Shown here one piece after another: positions 1-7,608 of a DNA stretch of 64,000 bases (the stretch's first letter is position 1; each line of letters begins with the position of its first letter). Both the position numbers and the translations under genes were made by a program. The notes under the pieces were generated by a model. The model was given only the letters and a program-made list of their open reading frames with translations. It was not told where the DNA came from and searched no databases. Source of the DNA: Stenotrophomonas sp. ESTM1D_MKCIP4_1 (GTDB lineage Bacteria; Pseudomonadota; Gammaproteobacteria; Xanthomonadales; Xanthomonadaceae); the NCBI RefSeq assembly GCF_003086895.1, contig NZ_CP026004.1, forward strand, positions 3,012,731 to 3,076,730, written 5' to 3'.

Positions 1-537
1 CACCAGTGCACCGATGAGCAGCATCATCGACACGCCGGCCAGATACACGAAGCCCCCCATCCACGGCAGCCAGCTGCGCGGGGCCTCGCGGCAGGCGAGC
101 AGCGGCAGCGACACCAGTGCGTACAGCACCAGGATGTCGCCGGACCACACCAGCAGCGCGTGGCACAGACCGATGAGCGCCAGGCCAAGGCTGCGCCGCA
201 GGTAGAACGGCGCAAATTCGCGGCCGGCCGCCTGCGCGCGTTGCGCCATGACGGCGAAGCCGGCACCGAACAGCAGCGAGAACAGGGTGAAGAACTTGCC
301 CTGTACGAAGATGTAGACAAAGGCATCAGCCGCGTAGTCCAGCCCGTGCCAGCGCGCGTCGATACCGGTGAAGGCCAGGTCCAGCGGTCCGCTGAGGGCC
401 TCGATGTTCATCAGCAGGATGCCCAGCAGGGCCACCCCGCGCAGCACGTCCAGCACCGCGATGCGTTCGCCGGAAGCCACCGGCTGCAGGGAAGGGGAAG
501 CGGTGTTCACGGGGCATCCGGCAGGCAGGTCCGTCAT
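1..537 (-). CDS. DUF418 family membrane protein (N-terminal part)
   Basis: The frame is open from an ATG at 537 to the window edge (179 codons) and has no stop, so the gene is truncated by the window. Near residues 18-45 it reads ERIAVLDVLRGVALLGIL, the N-terminal signature of the DUF418/YeiB-like multi-pass inner-membrane family. Further hydrophobic segments follow. An in-frame GTG at 510 is an alternative start. Family members are predicted membrane proteins, often placed near acyltransferase-like families, with no established reaction. The family call is good; function is unknown. Confidence 0.8.
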   Translation of the reverse strand, partial: MTDLPAGCPVNTASPSLQPVASGERIAVLDVLRGVALLGILLMNIEALSGPLDLAFTGIDARWHGLDYAADAFVYIFVQGKFFTLFSLLFGAGFAVMAQRAQAAGREFAPFYLRRSLGLALIGLCHALLVWSGDILVLYALVSLPLLACREAPRSWLPWMGGFVYLAGVSMMLLIGALV

Positions 538-636
538 TATGCCGCCGGCCCGCGCGCCGTGGACGGTCGCGCCGTGTTCCAGAAACGCAACGACCCGCCG
601 AAGCGGGCCGTCGCTGCCATCACGATCGCGCCGCGA

Positions 637-1119
637 TCAGTGCTGGTGACCACCGTCGCCGTGGACATGGCCGTGGTCGATTTCTTCCTTGCCGGCTTCG
701 CGCACTTCGACGATCTCGACGTCGAAGTGCAGGTCCTTGCCGGCCATCGGGTGGTTCAGATCGACGTCGACCACGCTCATGCCGACCTTCTGCACGGTGA
801 CCGCGCGCGGACCGAAGTTGGTCTGCAGCACCACCTGCTGGCCCGGGACCAGCTTGGCATTGCCGAAATGCTTCTTCGGCACGCGCTGGGACAGACCCTC
901 GCGACGCTCGCCGTAGGCATCGGCCGCCTTGACGTCGACCTCGAAGGTCGCGCCGGCTTCCTTGTCCATCATGGCGTTTTCCAGGCCCGGGATGATGTTG
1001 CCGTGGCCGATCAGGATCGACAGCGGCTCGCCGCGGTCCTTCGACGATTCGATCGGCGCCTGGCCGACCTCGGAAACGGTGTAGTGGAAGCGGACAACGC
1101 GGTCTTTTTCGATCTTCAT
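637..1119 (-). CDS. slyD: FKBP-type peptidyl-prolyl isomerase, SlyD-like
   Basis: This 160-residue protein begins MKIEKDRVVRFHYTVSE. It has the FKBP half-domains split by an inserted flap (residues about 70-125, with YGERREGLSQRVPKKHF), as in SlyD. The family catalyses proline cis-trans isomerisation and acts as a chaperone in the cytoplasm. The C-terminus is His-rich (DHGHVHGDGGHQH), a short version of the metal-binding tail of E. coli SlyD, so nickel or zinc binding is plausible. The frame stays open upstream of 1119, but the family N-terminus fits the ATG at 1119. The lipoprotein gene at 1231 is divergent. Confidence 0.92.
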   Translation of the reverse strand: MKIEKDRVVRFHYTVSEVGQAPIESSKDRGEPLSILIGHGNIIPGLENAMMDKEAGATFEVDVKAADAYGERREGLSQRVPKKHFGNAKLVPGQQVVLQTNFGPRAVTVQKVGMSVVDVDLNHPMAGKDLHFDVEIVEVREAGKEEIDHGHVHGDGGHQH

Positions 1120-1230
1120 GCGCAACTCTGTCTGGATCTGCCGGAGGCAGGCGGGTTGGGGCGGGTTGTCGCCCGGCGGGGACGCCGCCATCATGACGGC
1201 CAATCCAAGGTGGCGCATTATCCGGAGATC

Positions 1231-1770
1231 ATGCACATCACGCCAGTTTTGTCCGGCCTGCGCCGGTCCCTCGCGCCCGCCCTGCTGCTGGCCCTGCCCC
1301 TGCTGCTGGCCGCCTGCGGTGGCGGCAAGGCCGTCCGCCCTGCCCCTGCGCCGCCGTCGGCACACTGGCCCGCCACCACCCCGGACAACCCGGAGGCGGC
1401 CAACTCAGTGCTGATGCGCGCCATCAGCCTGGTCGGCACCCCTTACCGTTACGGCGGCAACACCCCCGATTCGGGCTTCGACTGCAGCGGGCTGGTGACG
1501 TACGTGTACCGCGAAATGGTCGACCTGAAGCTGCCGCGCACCTCGCGCGACCTGGCCGCCGTGCAGGGGCCGAAGATCGACCCGCAGCGCCTGGCCACCG
1601 GCGATCTGGTGTTCTTCGGCAGCCGCGGCAACGTCACCCATGTCGGCATCTACGTGGGTGAGGGCCGCTTCGTGCACGCACCGAGCACGGGTGGCACCGT
1701 TCGCCTGGACTCCCTCAGCGGCGCCTACTGGAAAGACCACTACACAGGAGCGAAACGCGTTCTTCGCTAA
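1231..1770 (+). CDS. NlpC/P60 family lipoprotein (C40 peptidase)
   Basis: This 179-residue protein has a lipobox LLAAC (Cys29), so it should be an envelope lipoprotein. It carries one NlpC/P60 domain (residues about 56-179) with catalytic Cys85 in DCSGLV, His137 in THVGIY and a third polar residue, His149. NlpC/P60 enzymes cleave peptidoglycan stem peptides (D-Glu to DAP bonds), for example E. coli MepS, which is of similar length. GGAG at 1225 precedes the ATG at 1231; a longer open frame upstream lacks signal-peptide character. A paralogue follows at 1902, suggesting tandem duplication. Confidence 0.9.
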   Translation: MHITPVLSGLRRSLAPALLLALPLLLAACGGGKAVRPAPAPPSAHWPATTPDNPEAANSVLMRAISLVGTPYRYGGNTPDSGFDCSGLVTYVYREMVDLKLPRTSRDLAAVQGPKIDPQRLATGDLVFFGSRGNVTHVGIYVGEGRFVHAPSTGGTVRLDSLSGAYWKDHYTGAKRVLR

Positions 1771-1795
1771 AATGAACAGGCGATATGTTCAAAAC

Positions 1796-1811
1796 TGTGA
1801 CGCGCATCACT
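1796..1811. promoter_or_regulatory. Putative Clp/CRP-type operator
   Basis: The AT-rich gap between the two NlpC/P60 genes contains TGTGA-CGCGCA-TCACT, a near-perfect CRP-family palindrome (TGTGA-N6-TCACA, one mismatch). Xanthomonadaceae encode the CRP homologue Clp, which binds this type of site. It lies about 90 bp upstream of the GTG start at 1902, consistent with activation of that gene. Binding is inferred from the motif alone. Confidence 0.5.
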
Positions 1812-1901
1812 ATGTAAATAACGATTTATTAACGGAATTTTTAACTTATTGACGCTTTTACAGGGCATGATGCCCCATCGTTTTTTTTCTGTGACCAACG
1901 C

Positions 1902-2672
1902 GTGACGACTGACGACCTGCAAGGCCAAGGCCAGACCGCCGCTTCTTCACGTAGTGTCCGCCCCGTGCTTCTGGGCCTGGCGCTGTGTCTGACCAGCCTC
2001 CCGGCCTGGTCCCAGAGTGCCCCCGTCAAGACCGATGCGACCCCGGCCCAGGTGGCCGATATCGCCCGGCCGGCCACCAAGGCCGATGCTGCCGCTCCCC
2101 AGCGCAGCCGTGCCGATGCCGCCGCCAGCGCCACCCTGGCCGCCCTGCTGCCGCATCTGGCCGCCAATGACACCATTCCGCTGATGGACCGTTCGGCCAT
2201 GGTGGCCGGCGATCTCAGCCGCCTGCTTGCCAACTACGACACCAGCAGCGCCGCCAACGGCAGCGTCGTGGGCACCGAAGCCGACAACGGCAAGGTGCAG
2301 TCCCTGCTGCGCCGCGCGATGACCCTGCTGGGCACCCCCTACCGTTGGGGCGGCAGCAACCCGGACAGCGGCTTCGATTGCAGCGGCCTGGTCGGTTATG
2401 TGTTCCGCTCGGCCCTGGGCATCGAGTTGCCGCGCGTCTCGCGCGAAATGGCCCATGACAACAATGCCGAACTGATCAACGACCGCGCCGCGCTGGCGGC
2501 AGGCGATCTGGTCTTCTTCGGCCGCAAGGGGCGCGTCGACCACGTCGGCATCTACGTCGGCGAGGGCCGCTTCCTGCATGCCCCCAGCACCGGCAAGGAC
2601 GTCCGCGTCGATACCCTGCTGAGCGGCTACTGGGGCAACAAGTTCATGCAGGCGCGCCGCGTCGAGCTCTGA
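1902..2672 (+). CDS. NlpC/P60 family protein (C40 peptidase), exported
   Basis: This 256-residue paralogue of the upstream lipoprotein has no lipobox. A Sec signal peptide is visible at about residues 18-38 (VRPVLLGLALCLTSLPAWSQS), followed by an Ala-rich linker of about 95 residues and an NlpC/P60 domain from residue 133. Catalytic Cys160 (DCSGLV), His214 (DHVGIY) and His226 are present. It is predicted to cut peptidoglycan stem peptides in the periplasm. The start is the GTG at 1902, because the nearby GTG at 1891 runs into a stop after four codons. An AT-rich region with a CRP-type palindrome precedes it, and a strong terminator follows. Confidence 0.88.
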   Translation: MTTDDLQGQGQTAASSRSVRPVLLGLALCLTSLPAWSQSAPVKTDATPAQVADIARPATKADAAAPQRSRADAAASATLAALLPHLAANDTIPLMDRSAMVAGDLSRLLANYDTSSAANGSVVGTEADNGKVQSLLRRAMTLLGTPYRWGGSNPDSGFDCSGLVGYVFRSALGIELPRVSREMAHDNNAELINDRAALAAGDLVFFGRKGRVDHVGIYVGEGRFLHAPSTGKDVRVDTLLSGYWGNKFMQARRVEL

Positions 2673-2698
2673 CCCGGCCGCACCCGCGCCCACACCGG

Positions 2699-2726
2699 AA
2701 GCCGCTGCCCTGCAGCGGCTTTTTTG
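2699..2726 (+). terminator. Rho-independent terminator
   Basis: A perfect 10-bp stem AAGCCGCTGC / GCAGCGGCTT with a 3-nt loop is followed by a run of six T. It lies 27 bp after the NlpC/P60 stop codon. Confidence 0.9.
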
Positions 2727-2913
2727 TTGCCTTCCCCCCTGCCCTCATGACACGTGGCCGCTGGTCGGCACAGCCTGCGTTGGTCATGTATGTCACGGCG
2801 CGCTGCATGCCGCGACCGGCCGCTGGATGCGGCCATGGCATCCCGGCGTGGGGCGGCACGCGGCGATGCCCGGTCTGCCACCGCCCGCGTTGCCCGGATG
2901 CTTGGGGGAAGGC

Positions 2914-4266
2914 ATGGCGGCAAGCCTGCAGGTTCCATCACGCTGTGTAATCTGGTTCGGCCAGCCCCTGGCGGGCGAGCGCGATGCGCTGGCGGCCGCC
3001 GGCTGGCAGCTGCGCTGTGTCAGCCCATCGCCTGCGATGGCCGTCGGCCTGCGCGGCCGCGACCATCTGGTGGCGGTGCTGGACCTGCGCCACCTCGATG
3101 CGGACGCGCTGCAGCCGATGCTGCCGTGGGTCGAACAGCATCGTCACCTTCCTTGGCTGGCCGTACTGCCGGCCGGCTTGGACGCGCCGCCGCCGAGCTG
3201 GGCTCCCCTGCTCCGCGCCTGCCATGACCAGTTCACCCTGCCCCGCGAGCTGCCGGACCTGCTGACGGCCATGCAGCGCGAATGCGGCGAGGATGACCCG
3301 CCGACGGCAGCGATCCGCGCGGGCGGCGGCCTGCCAGCGCTGATCGGCGACAGTCCGGCCCTGCTGACGGTACGGGCCGCCCTGCACAAGTTCGCTCCGG
3401 TAGAGCTGCCGGTGCTGGTGACCGGCGAAACCGGTACCGGCAAGGAACTGGCTGCGCAGGCCCTGCATGCTTTGTCCGGACGCGCCGGCCGGCCCTTCCT
3501 GGCGGTCAACTGCGGAGCCATTCCGGCCAACCTGGTGCAGTCGGAGCTGTTCGGCCACGAACGCGGCGCCTTCACCGGGGCCGCGCAACGCCGGGTCGGC
3601 CTGTTCGAGACTGCCGATGGCGGCACGGTCTTCCTGGACGAGGTGGGCGATCTGCCCGCCGACGCACAGACCAGCCTGCTGCGGGTGCTGCAGGAAGGCA
3701 CGCTGGAGCGGGTGGGCAGCAACCAGCCACTGCGGGTGGATGTGCGCGTGCTGGCGGCGACCCACGTCGATCTGGAGCAGGCGGTGGCCCAGGGGCGGTT
3801 CCGCCGCGACCTGTATTACCGTCTCAACGTGCTGCGGCTGCCGATGCCGGCGCTGCGCGATCGTGGCAACGACGTGCTGCTGCTGGCCGAACACTTCCTG
3901 CGCAGCTTCCGCAGCCGCCACCCGGGCCGCGCCCGTGGCTTCGACCCCGGCGCGCGCCTGGCCATGCGCCACTTCGACTGGCCCGGCAATGTGCGCGAAC
4001 TGTTGAACCGGGTGCAGCGCGCGGCGATCGTCAGCGAACACGAGCTGATCGCCGCCGCCGATCTGGATCTGGCCGACGCAGAGCACCCGGCCCCACGTGC
4101 GATGCTGCAGGACGCCCGCGGCCAGGTCGAGCGCGATGTGCTGCTGCGGACGCTGAAAATGCATGGCTACAACGTATCGGCCTGCGCGCGGCACATGCAG
4201 GTTTCGCGGGTCACTGTGTACCGGCTGTGCCGGAAGCATCAGCTGGAGCTGCCGCCGGAGCGGTAG
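2914..4266 (+). CDS. Sigma-54-dependent Fis-family regulator, VpsR-like
   Basis: This 450-residue enhancer-binding protein has three parts. The N-terminal domain (1-130) resembles a degenerate receiver, with Asp57 in VAVLDLRH at the usual phospho-acceptor strand, as in VpsR. The AAA+ domain has Walker A GETGTGKE (171-178), the sigma-54 contact loop GAFTGA (218-223) and Walker B GGTVFLDEVG (236-245). A Fis-type helix-turn-helix follows at about 415-443. An intact GAFTGA implies true sigma-54 activation. ATG 2914 is preceded by GGGGGAAGG; an in-frame ATG at 2827 would add 29 Pro/Arg-rich residues. The gene faces the Fap-like operon, and a sigma-54 promoter heads that operon, so it is the likely activator. 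VpsR binds c-di-GMP; whether this protein does is not shown. Confidence 0.88.
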   Translation: MAASLQVPSRCVIWFGQPLAGERDALAAAGWQLRCVSPSPAMAVGLRGRDHLVAVLDLRHLDADALQPMLPWVEQHRHLPWLAVLPAGLDAPPPSWAPLLRACHDQFTLPRELPDLLTAMQRECGEDDPPTAAIRAGGGLPALIGDSPALLTVRAALHKFAPVELPVLVTGETGTGKELAAQALHALSGRAGRPFLAVNCGAIPANLVQSELFGHERGAFTGAAQRRVGLFETADGGTVFLDEVGDLPADAQTSLLRVLQEGTLERVGSNQPLRVDVRVLAATHVDLEQAVAQGRFRRDLYYRLNVLRLPMPALRDRGNDVLLLAEHFLRSFRSRHPGRARGFDPGARLAMRHFDWPGNVRELLNRVQRAAIVSEHELIAAADLDLADAEHPAPRAMLQDARGQVERDVLLRTLKMHGYNVSACARHMQVSRVTVYRLCRKHQLELPPER

Positions 4267-4603
4267 TGCCGGGCGCTGCATGGGAGGCGAAGCCGCCGCA
4301 GTTGACGTTGACTTGGGTCCGCCTTGAAGCGAGCCGAGCACCGCAGGGGAACCAGGGGCGAAGAGGCGCGGGTGTCTGAGCGCAGCGAGTTCCGCGCCGT
4401 CCCCTGGTTCTCCGAGGAGCGCAGGGTACCGGCGCGCGCAGCGCGGCGGCTCGCGGACGGCGGCGTGTTTCTTTGGTTACTTTCTTTGCACGAGCAAAGA
4501 AAGTGACACCCCTCCGCGGTCGCGGGAAACGGCTGCCGGGCCGCGCCCGGTCGGAAGCCAGCCGAGCATGGCTCGGCTCTACTGGGAGCGTGAGCGCCGC
4601 TGC
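4267..4603. other. Intergenic repeat-rich stretch between regulator and fapF
   Basis: No convincing gene is seen. The regulator's TAG stop (4264-4266) lies in a GTAGTGCCGG sequence resembling a degenerate SMAG head. At 4479-4504 there is a perfect 11-bp hairpin (ACTTTCTTTGC, loop ACGA, GCAAAGAAAGT). I recall this TTTCTTTGCACGAGCAAAGAAA type of sequence as a common dispersed intergenic element in Xanthomonadaceae, but cannot check copy number here. A GGGGAACCAGGGG / CCCCTGGTTCTCC pair at about 4347-4414 suggests a larger stem-loop. Confidence 0.5.
4560..4582 (-). repeat. SMAG palindrome (GTAG head)
   Basis: On the minus strand it reads GTAGAGCCGAGCCATGCTCGG plus CT, a palindrome with the GTAG head typical of S. 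maltophilia SMAG/REP elements. Confidence 0.8.
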
Positions 4604-4634
4604 GAAAAAAGAACGGCGGGCGAGGCCCGGCGTT
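4604..4634 (-). terminator. Terminator of the Fap-like operon
   Basis: On the minus strand, 26 bp after the fapF stop, AACGCCGGGC and GCCCGCCGTT form a stem with one C-C mismatch and a CTC loop, followed by a six-T run. This closes the six-gene operon. Confidence 0.75.
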
Positions 4635-4659
4635 GCCGATGCAGGATCACCGCAATCAG

Positions 4660-5955
4660 CTACAACATGTACGGCACCTTGAACGACAGCGTGAAGTCCG
4701 GTGCATCCGGGGTCAGCCCGATGCCGAGCAGTGTCACCATCGTCGCGTGCTGGTTCAGCGCGTAGGTCACGCCCAGGTTGAGCGATGCCGCGTTGGCATC
4801 ACTGCCGATCACCTTCACCCATTGCCCGCCCTGGAACCGAGTCGAGGCACGTGCGCTGATCTTGTCGCTGAAGGAAATGCTCAGGCTGGTGCGCTCGTTG
4901 AAGGCGAAGGCCACGCCCGCGCCGAAGTACACCGAGCCGCCCAGCTTGACGTCACCGGGGTTCATGGTGTCCGGGTTGCTGTCGATATCGTCGAAACCGC
5001 GCGGGAAGGAATGGATGTAGCCGGCGTTGGCAAACAGGATCGCCGGATCGGCGGTCTTCACCATCGAGACGCCGAGGTTGGCCTGCCACACACCATTGCC
5101 GGTGGGCTGTTCGCGCGGCACCGCGAAGCGGATGTAGTCATCGTCATCGCGCTCGATCACCTTCCAGTCCAGGCCATAGGGTGCGCGGCCGGTCGGTGCG
5201 GTGACGCCACCGGTCAGCACCGTTTCCGGGCGCCAGCCGCGCTCGCCGAACAGGCGGTAATTGGCGCTCATGCTGACATCGCCCAGCCCGTTGCCATTGG
5301 TTTCTTCCTGCCCGATGGCCGCCGCAGCACCGCCTGCACCACCCTTCTGGTAGACCGTGCGCCGTGCCAGGTAGGGCACATCCATGTTCAACGTCAGGTT
5401 CGGGCTGACACCCCAGCGCGCGGCCAGATTGTAGGTCAGCGAATCGGACTCTACGTTTTCGATGGCGATGTTGCCCAGGAAGATCGCATCCAGCGCAAGA
5501 AAGCCGTTGAGGGTGAGCTGCTTGCGGTCATAGCGCGCGTAGGTGAGGCTGTTTTCCAGGGTGAACTTCCGCGAGAAAAGTGCTGCCTGCTGCTGCTTCA
5601 CATCATCCACGCTGCGCCGCGCTTCCTGCTTGGCCTGCTGGGCCTCGGCAGCGGTGCTGGCATAGCCCTCGCTGCTGGGCGGCGCAGCGGCGGCGGCCGC
5701 TGGAGCCAGGGGTGCGGCCGGAGCCGTGGCGGCGCCGGCACGTCCGCTCAGGCGTGCCTGCATGGCCTGTACCTGCATGTCCAGCTCGCGCAGGCGGCGC
5801 ACTTCCTGCGCGTAGTTGGCCTTGAGCTGTTCGAGCTGGGTGATCAGTGCCTGTACGTCGGCACCGTCCTTGGCCTCCGCCGCCGGTTGCTGGGCGAAGG
5901 CGTTGGCCGCCAGCGCCGCCAGCGCCAGCGGGGTAAGCCGCAAATAGGTGTGCAT
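4660..5955 (-). CDS. fapF: FapF-like outer-membrane amyloid secretion porin
   Basis: This 431-residue protein has a signal peptide (cleavage near AFA-QQ, residue 21). A coiled-coil follows at about 30-70 (VQALITQLEQLKANYAQEV), then an Ala/Pro linker (72-100), a second helical Gln/Lys segment (about 103-130), and a beta-rich C-terminal region of about 300 residues. This matches Pseudomonas FapF: a periplasmic coiled-coil, a plug helix and a 12-strand outer-membrane barrel that secretes amyloid subunits. It is the last gene of the operon, as in Pseudomonas, 45 bp after fapE. A trimer is expected from the family. The ATG at 5955 is the only start giving a proper signal peptide. Confidence 0.82.
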   Translation of the reverse strand: MHTYLRLTPLALAALAANAFAQQPAAEAKDGADVQALITQLEQLKANYAQEVRRLRELDMQVQAMQARLSGRAGAATAPAAPLAPAAAAAAPPSSEGYASTAAEAQQAKQEARRSVDDVKQQQAALFSRKFTLENSLTYARYDRKQLTLNGFLALDAIFLGNIAIENVESDSLTYNLAARWGVSPNLTLNMDVPYLARRTVYQKGGAGGAAAAIGQEETNGNGLGDVSMSANYRLFGERGWRPETVLTGGVTAPTGRAPYGLDWKVIERDDDDYIRFAVPREQPTGNGVWQANLGVSMVKTADPAILFANAGYIHSFPRGFDDIDSNPDTMNPGDVKLGGSVYFGAGVAFAFNERTSLSISFSDKISARASTRFQGGQWVKVIGSDANAASLNLGVTYALNQHATMVTLLGIGLTPDAPDFTLSFKVPYML

Positions 5956-6000
5956 GTCGTTGCCCTGCGTTGTCCGTCCGTCCCCCTTGACCGGGCCGTG

Positions 6001-6750
6001 TTACTGGCCCGGGCCCATGCCGCGGTTCAGCGCGATCGCCTGGGCCACGTTCTGGCTCAACGGCTGGTTGCTGGCCACGGTGTTGCGTACCAGCTCAAGC
6101 TGCAGCCGGTTGCTTGCCGCCTGGCCATCACCGGACAGGGCAATGCCCTGGCCAACGCTGCCATTGCGGATCCACTGCTGCACCAGGCCTTGGCCATCGA
6201 TCTGCAGCATCAGGCGCGCCTGGTTGCCCTCAAGCACCGCCGTTGCGCTGGCCCCGCCATGCTGCATCTGCGCGATGCGGCTGCCATCGTCGGTCGTGGT
6301 CGGCACCGCGCCGTCACGCACGGTCAGGGTGGTCACGTTGCGTGCGGTATTGCCGTCGCCAGCAACCTGCACGGCCTGCACCAGGCCGGTGGCGTTGCCC
6401 AGGCCGCTGCTGTCGATGCTACGCCCGTCGGTGGTGGGCAACGGCGCATCCGCGTTGGTCACCTGCACGTGTGGCTGGAACGTCAGCCGCGGCGTGCTGC
6501 CCTGGCGGAAGTCCATGCCCAGCGTCAGCGCACCCTGCACGCTGCTGCCATTGGCGCCCTGCCACCGCGAGATCATCGTCACCCCGAACCAGGCCACGTT
6601 GTTGCCGCCCACGGTGTAGCGGCCGCGCATCAGATTCAGTTCGGGATCGGGGATTTCCTTCAGTCCACGCCCCGGCGTGCCCTCGGCCGCCCACGCGGGC
6701 AGCACCGGCAACAGCAGCAGCGTGGCAATCAACAAACGTTGGCACCGCAT
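6001..6750 (-). CDS. fapE: FapE-like minor amyloid component
   Basis: This 249-residue protein has a clear signal peptide (RLLIATLLLLPVLPAWA, cleavage near 22). The N-terminal third contains NLMRGRYTVGGNNVAWFGV, and the middle carries ATGLVQAVQVAGDGNTARN, echoing the amyloid repeat motif of the neighbouring subunits. The assignment to FapE rests on position between the C39 peptidase and the porin, on size, and on export. A strong AAGGAGG precedes the ATG at 6750, 13 bp after fapD. In Pseudomonas, FapE is a minor fibre-associated protein. Confidence 0.65.
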   Translation of the reverse strand: MRCQRLLIATLLLLPVLPAWAAEGTPGRGLKEIPDPELNLMRGRYTVGGNNVAWFGVTMISRWQGANGSSVQGALTLGMDFRQGSTPRLTFQPHVQVTNADAPLPTTDGRSIDSSGLGNATGLVQAVQVAGDGNTARNVTTLTVRDGAVPTTTDDGSRIAQMQHGGASATAVLEGNQARLMLQIDGQGLVQQWIRNGSVGQGIALSGDGQAASNRLQLELVRNTVASNQPLSQNVAQAIALNRGMGPGQ

Positions 6751-6763
6751 GATCGAACCTCCT

Positions 6764-7468
6764 TCAGAACAGGTCGGCATGGCTGAAGCCGAAATCGACC
6801 AGTTCGGCATCGGTGATCGGGCCCTGCCGCGCGTACAACGCACGCGCACTGGGCCGTTCGCTGGGTTGCAGAAGTACGGTATTGCGATCGAAGTCGCTGC
6901 CGATGACGACGAAAACAGCGCGCGACGGCCACGCTTCGTTGAACTCGGCCAATGACAGGCTGCGGTTGCCGAGGATGGGATCAGCCACCTCGACGATGCC
7001 GCCACGAACCTGCTTGAGCACCACGAAATGGCGGAACCCGCGCACGTCCATCAGCACCAGGCCAGGCACCCGCAGCGTGCGCAGCCGGCTTTCGTCGATG
7101 CGGTAGCCACGCCCGCGCATGCCGAGTGATTCGACATAGCGCTTGATGTCCAGCAACGAAAAACCGCGCTCCTTCACCAGCTGCGGATCGGATACGCCCA
7201 TCATTCCTTCGATCACCGTCGCTTCGTTGGTGTCCAGGTGGTAGGCGTAACGCAGGATGGTGGCCAGTGCGGCCGCGCCACAGCTGTAATCGGTGTGTTG
7301 CCGCACCAGGTTGCGGTAGCGCCGCTCCTGCATGCTTTCCACCTTCTGCTGCATCAGCGCGCCATTGGGCAATACCCCGGTGAACGCGACGTCACCTGCC
7401 CATGCGTGGGCGCTGCCCAGCAACAGCAGGCAGGACAGCAGGCGGATCCAGCAGCGGTGTGCGGCCAT
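6764..7468 (-). CDS. fapD: FapD-like C39 family cysteine peptidase
   Basis: This 234-residue protein has a signal peptide (about 1-25, AWA-GD) and a C39 papain-like domain. Gln57 and Cys63 lie in QHTDYSCGAAA, His147 in GFRHFVVL and Asp163 in VADPILG, giving the full Gln/Cys/His/Asp set. Unlike C39 domains of bacteriocin ABC exporters, it has no transporter part. Stand-alone periplasmic C39 proteins of this kind are FapD, which is required for Fap fibre export. The ATG at 7468 follows GGAGGG; in-frame codons to 7570 encode a Pro/Gly-rich stretch without signal features and were excluded. Confidence 0.85.
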   Translation of the reverse strand: MAAHRCWIRLLSCLLLLGSAHAWAGDVAFTGVLPNGALMQQKVESMQERRYRNLVRQHTDYSCGAAALATILRYAYHLDTNEATVIEGMMGVSDPQLVKERGFSLLDIKRYVESLGMRGRGYRIDESRLRTLRVPGLVLMDVRGFRHFVVLKQVRGGIVEVADPILGNRSLSLAEFNEAWPSRAVFVVIGSDFDRNTVLLQPSERPSARALYARQGPITDAELVDFGFSHADLF

Positions 7469-7489
7469 GGTGCCCTCCAGCGGAAGGAA

Positions 7490-7560
7490 GGAGCCCCTGC
7501 CCCAAGGGGGAGGAGGAGCAGGGGCTCCCGGGGGAACCCGGCCATTGGCGGATGGCCGGG
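7490..7560 (-). promoter_or_regulatory. Tandem strong hairpins between fapC and fapD
   Basis: Two perfect inverted repeats lie in the 140-bp gap after the main subunit gene: CCCGGCCAT/ATGGCCGGG (7537-7545 with 7552-7560) and GGAGCCCCTGC/GCAGGGGCTCC (7490-7500 with 7518-7528). Neither is followed by a T-run. They are likely mRNA-stabilising or partly attenuating structures that raise fapABC message over fapDEF. The role is inference. Confidence 0.55.
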
Positions 7561-7608
7561 CTTGTTGCACTCAACGCAGCATCGCTGCGAAAGCGGTCAC
7601 GCCAGGAG

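Noticed and set aside
2827..2913. N-terminal extension of the sigma-54 regulator
   Set aside because: The 29 added residues are Pro/Arg/Gly-rich with no domain, while ATG 2914 has a good ribosome-binding site.
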